Positions 61,186 to 64,000 of a DNA stretch of 64,000 bases are shown one piece after another (position 1 is the stretch's first letter; each line of letters begins with the position of its first letter). Origin of the DNA: Lysobacter ciconiae (GTDB lineage: Bacteria; Pseudomonadota; Gammaproteobacteria; Xanthomonadales; Xanthomonadaceae); assembly GCF_015209725.1 (NCBI RefSeq), contig NZ_CP063656.1:2850292-2914291 (forward strand), in the 5' to 3' direction. A program made the translations under genes and the position numbers. The notes under the pieces are model-generated. The model worked only from the letters and a program-made list of their open reading frames with translations. It did not search any database and was not told the DNA's origin.

Positions 61186-62931
61186 TCAGGCCTTGGCGGG
61201 CGCCGGTTCGCTGTACTTCTTGATCATCCACCACTGCTGGATCAGGCCCAGGCCGGCGTTGGTCACCCAGTACAGCACCAGGCCGGCCGGGAAGAAGGCG
61301 AACATCACGCCAAATACCAGCGGCATGAACTGCATCATCTTCTGCTGCATCGGATCCACGCCGGTCATCGGGTTCAGCTTCTGCGTCGCCCACATCAGTG
61401 CGATGTTGATCACCGGCAGCACGAAGTAGGGATCGCGCGCGGTCAGGTCCTGGATCCACAGGATCCACGGCGCGTGGCGCAGCTCCACCGACTCCGACAG
61501 CATCCAGTACAGCGCCAGGAACACCGGCATCTGCAGCAGCAGCGGCAGGCAGCCGCCGACCGGATTGATCTTCTCCTTCTTGTACAGCTCCATCATGGCC
61601 TGCTGCAGCTTTTGCTTGTCCTCGCCGTAGCGCTCCTTGAGCTGGGCCATGCGCGGCTGGAACTTGCGCATCTTCGCCATGGATTTGTACTGCGCGGCCG
61701 ACAGCGGGAACATCACCGCCTTCAGCAGCACCACCAGGCCGACAATCGACCAGCCCCAGTTGCCAAGCAGGCCGTGCAGCCACTGCAGCACCCAGAACAG
61801 CCAGCCGGCCAGCGCGGCCATCGGCGCAAAGCGGCTGAAATCCACCGCCCGCTCCAGCCCCGGCACGTTCTGCGCCTGGATCTGGTTGACCAGCTTCGGG
61901 CCCACCCACAGGCGGGCCTCGCTGACGGCGCTGGTGCCGGGGGCGACGTTCACGCCGTTGCCCATGTCGCGCACCACGTAGCGGGTCGCACCGGCGTCGC
62001 TGCTGGTGGTCAGCGAGAAAACGCCCTCCTCGTTCGCCGCCGGGATCCACGCGCCGAAGAAGTGGTGCTGCAGGAAGGCGACCCAGCCGCCCGTGCTGGG
62101 CTTGTCCAGCGGGCCATCGTCAACGAAATCGGCGTATTTGCGCTTCTGGTACTTGTCGGCGGCGGTGAACCACGCGCCACCCTGGAAGCTGTACTTTTCC
62201 GGGCTCATCGGCGCGCTGCTCTCCAGCGCGCGCGGCACCCGGGCCAACTGGCGGTAGACGAAGCCCTGCCAGGGGGCCGTGCCCTGGTTGACGATCTGGT
62301 CGCGCACGTCCACCACGTAGGCGCCGCGGAGGAAGGTGTAGGTACGGTGGATGCTGACGCCGTCAGGCCCGTGCCAGACGAACGGCACCACCACCTCGTC
62401 GGCGCCGTCGGCCAGGGTGAAATCGGTGCCCGACCGGGCGGCAGTGCGGTCCAGCTCAAAGCCCGACAGGTGGCTCGGTGCCGGCGCACCCTGCCTGACC
62501 CAGCCGCTCTGGGCGACGAAGAAGTCCGTCGGATCCTGGCTGAACAGGCGCACCGGAGGGCTGTCGTCCTCGGCGGTGCTGGGATAGCGCAGCAGGTCCG
62601 CCTGCAGAAGCGCGCCCCCGTTGAGCTTCACCGACAGGACATCGGTGCGTACCTGCACGGCGGCTTCCGCGCCGGCAACCGCGGCCGCCGCCGGCAGTTC
62701 GGCCGGTGCGGTGCGCATCTGCGGCACGCCGGGAACTTCCTGGCTCGCTGGCGCGGTCACCGCAACGGCGGAGCTCGGAGCGCCGGGGATGCCCGCATCG
62801 GGAACCGCAGGCTGGGCCAGCTGGGTGGACGTCGACGGCGCAGGCGCAGCCTGCTCCTTGTTCCACTCCATCCACAGCAGGGTCGCCACCATCAACCAGG
62901 CGAAAATCAGGAATAAACGGGTCTGGTTCAT
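61186..62931 (-). CDS. yidC: Membrane protein insertase YidC
   Basis: This protein is about 581 aa and starts MNQTRLFLIFAWLMVATLLW. It has a first membrane helix, a long periplasmic P1 domain, and the C-terminal five-helix insertase core with MPVFLALYWMLSESVELRHA and LPVINIALMWATQKLNPMTG. It inserts inner-membrane proteins with or without SecYEG. It lies 15 bases after rnpA on the same strand. Confidence 0.96.
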   Translation of the reverse strand: MNQTRLFLIFAWLMVATLLWMEWNKEQAAPAPSTSTQLAQPAVPDAGIPGAPSSAVAVTAPASQEVPGVPQMRTAPAELPAAAAVAGAEAAVQVRTDVLSVKLNGGALLQADLLRYPSTAEDDSPPVRLFSQDPTDFFVAQSGWVRQGAPAPSHLSGFELDRTAARSGTDFTLADGADEVVVPFVWHGPDGVSIHRTYTFLRGAYVVDVRDQIVNQGTAPWQGFVYRQLARVPRALESSAPMSPEKYSFQGGAWFTAADKYQKRKYADFVDDGPLDKPSTGGWVAFLQHHFFGAWIPAANEEGVFSLTTSSDAGATRYVVRDMGNGVNVAPGTSAVSEARLWVGPKLVNQIQAQNVPGLERAVDFSRFAPMAALAGWLFWVLQWLHGLLGNWGWSIVGLVVLLKAVMFPLSAAQYKSMAKMRKFQPRMAQLKERYGEDKQKLQQAMMELYKKEKINPVGGCLPLLLQMPVFLALYWMLSESVELRHAPWILWIQDLTARDPYFVLPVINIALMWATQKLNPMTGVDPMQQKMMQFMPLVFGVMFAFFPAGLVLYWVTNAGLGLIQQWWMIKKYSEPAPAKA

Positions 62932-62946
62932 GGGCAACAGGCAGGC

Positions 62947-63549
62947 TCAGCCGTCGCCCGCGGGCGACGTTGGTGTGGTGGAGGCGGGGGCGTCGCAGGG
63001 ACGCAGCCGTGGCATTGTGCCGGCCGTGGCCGGTGCGGGCAACGAGGACCCCTCTTCCGGAAGCGGGACGGGGGCATCGATGGTCAGGGCACCGGCCCGC
63101 TGCAGCAGGCCCAGCAGCGCGGCGCGCAGTTGCGCCTCGTCGAGTCGGGCCGCACCGCTGCGGCCGACCACGACGTAGTCGCCGTCGGCCAATTGTGCGC
63201 GGTGGGTACGGAATGTCTCACGCATGACCCGCTTGATGCGGTTGCGGCCGACCGCGCGCGGATCGACCTTGCGCGAGACCGCCAGCCCGAGCCGCGGACC
63301 CGCATCGGGGCGCTCGAAATGCAGGCGGGATTTCGGCCGGGTACGCGCCAACTCCTCATTGGCACGCGCACAGCTCTGCGCCGCGGCATCCGCGGTTTGC
63401 CAATGCAACGCAAGCACGGGCAGCGCCACGCGCCGGCCGTGCTTGAAAATGCGGTCGAAGTCGGAGCGCGCGCGAACCCGCGCAGTGCGCGGAAAGCGGT
63501 TCGTCGGCATCGGGACGGCAACGGCGGCGAAGGGCGGCCGTTGCGGCAT
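62947..63549 (-). CDS. rnpA: Ribonuclease P protein component, with long C-terminal extension
   Basis: This protein is up to 200 aa. The RnpA core includes MPTNRFPRTARVRARSDFDR, RLGLAVSRKVDPRAVGRNRIKRVMRE and VVVGRSGA. A Pro/Ala/Ser-rich tail of about 45 residues (PVPLPEEGSSLPAPATAG onward) exceeds the usual length. The start is either ATG 63549, nine bases after rpmH, or ATG 63510. No yidD gene lies between rnpA and yidC. Confidence 0.92.
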   Translation of the reverse strand: MPQRPPFAAVAVPMPTNRFPRTARVRARSDFDRIFKHGRRVALPVLALHWQTADAAAQSCARANEELARTRPKSRLHFERPDAGPRLGLAVSRKVDPRAVGRNRIKRVMRETFRTHRAQLADGDYVVVGRSGAARLDEAQLRAALLGLLQRAGALTIDAPVPLPEEGSSLPAPATAGTMPRLRPCDAPASTTPTSPAGDG

Positions 63550-63558
63550 CAGCTGCGC

Positions 63559-63696
63559 TTAGGCGCTGAGGCGCTTGCGGCCCTTGGCGCGGCGGCGCGA
63601 CAGGATCTTGCGGCCATCGGCGGTCGCCATGCGGGCACGGAAACCGTGGTCGCGCTTGCGCTTGAGATTGCTGGGCTGGAAAGTGCGCTTTGGCAT
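63559..63696 (-). CDS. rpmH: Ribosomal protein bL34
   Basis: This 45-aa protein begins MPKRTFQPSNLKRKRDHGFR and continues ARMATADGRKILSRRRAKG, the standard L34 sequence. It is divergent from dnaA and upstream of rnpA in the canonical near-origin order. An open frame extends upstream, but ATG 63696 is the conserved start. Confidence 0.97.
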   Translation of the reverse strand: MPKRTFQPSNLKRKRDHGFRARMATADGRKILSRRRAKGRKRLSA

Positions 63697-63931
63697 GGCT
63701 CTGCTGCGGTTGTGGCGGAAAAGACCGGCAATAGTACCCAAACGGCCGCCGCGCCGTCAAGTGATCACGCTTCCCCCGGGCCAGACCCGGCCTGCTTGAG
63801 CCGCTCGCCAGCCCTTGCCACCCGGCGATTATGCCCTGCCGACGCGTGCTAGTCTGATCGACCCCAAGTTGCTTCACGTGGCCCGTCCGACGGCGCCGCG
63901 GGAGGTAAGTCATGCCATCAAGAAAACCCCT
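63697..63931. other. rpmH-dnaA divergent intergenic region
   Basis: This 235-bp region should hold the promoters of rpmH and dnaA. No TTATCCACA-type DnaA box was seen, so the origin is more likely beyond dnaA, outside the window. Confidence 0.5.
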
Positions 63932-64000
63932 ATGGATGTTTGGCACCTCTGCCTAGAACGCCTCGAAGCCGAACTGCCGGCCGAGGATGTGCACACGTGG
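63932..64000 (+). CDS. dnaA: Chromosomal replication initiator DnaA, 5' end only
   Basis: ATG 63932 starts MDVWHLCLERLEAELPAEDV, which matches DnaA domain I of xanthomonads. The gene runs off the window. Its head-to-head arrangement with rpmH-rnpA-yidC-mnmE is typical near the chromosomal origin. Confidence 0.9.
   Translation, partial: MDVWHLCLERLEAELPAEDVHTW

Noticed and set aside
59287..62916. A 1209-codon plus-strand open frame opposite mnmE and yidC
   Set aside because: It is antisense to two clearly conserved genes and has the biased, repetitive composition typical of shadow frames in high-GC DNA.
63697..63931. Chromosomal origin between rpmH and dnaA
   Set aside because: No DnaA boxes or AT-rich unwinding region were seen in these 235 bases.

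Overview
The window is a high-GC gammaproteobacterial chromosome of Xanthomonadaceae type (Lysobacter/Luteimonas-like). The right edge has the near-origin order dnaA (start only), rpmH, rnpA, yidC, mnmE. The rest is dense, GC-rich housekeeping sequence, and the integron recombination sites look Xanthomonas-like. No rRNA, tRNA or CRISPR was seen.

Region 1 (1-19,003) is a catabolic island. It holds a crotonase, two UTRA-type GntR regulators, a TonB-dependent receptor, an aconitase-like LeuC/LeuD pair with a VOC protein, and a minus-strand operon of two MmgE/PrpD proteins, an acyl-CoA ligase, an amidase and a class III CoA-transferase. A family I CoA-transferase, an FAD dehydrogenase with a small partner, and a LysR regulator complete it. 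Many genes overlap by ATGA. Two promoter motifs recur: TATAGnTATArCATTA and the palindrome TGTCCGGACA. The pathway substrate cannot be named from sequence.

Region 2 (19,000-31,255) is a complete chromosomal integron: an integrase on the minus strand, a probable attI, and 19 cassettes, all read on the plus strand and separated by attC sites of about 60 or 112-117 bp. The cassettes have much lower GC than the host. They encode lipoproteins, small membrane proteins, a RraB-like protein, a GNAT acetyltransferase, an ABM-domain protein and a two-gene TIR-like/transmembrane module that looks like a defence system. Two cassettes are present twice as near-identical copies, one pair is diverged, and an IS3-family element has split one attC. 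The array ends in a degenerate attC beside what looks like a truncated gene.

Region 3 (31,922-36,645) resumes the catabolic theme: a MliC-type lipoprotein, then a minus-strand operon of an NADP-dependent oxidoreductase, a tandem alpha/beta hydrolase and an FAD-linked oxidase. Its promoter carries the same TGTCCGGACA palindrome, so the integron appears to sit inside one regulon.

Region 4 (36,736-64,000) is core genome: cytochrome c, zapE, queF, LysM and lipoprotein genes, a YecA-like protein, a Cys-less DksA/TraR-like protein, monomeric icd, rluE, a receiver-histidine kinase, hrpB, tatD, two ABC exporters, fpr, a TonB-like lipoprotein, mnmE, yidC, rnpA, rpmH and the 5' end of dnaA.
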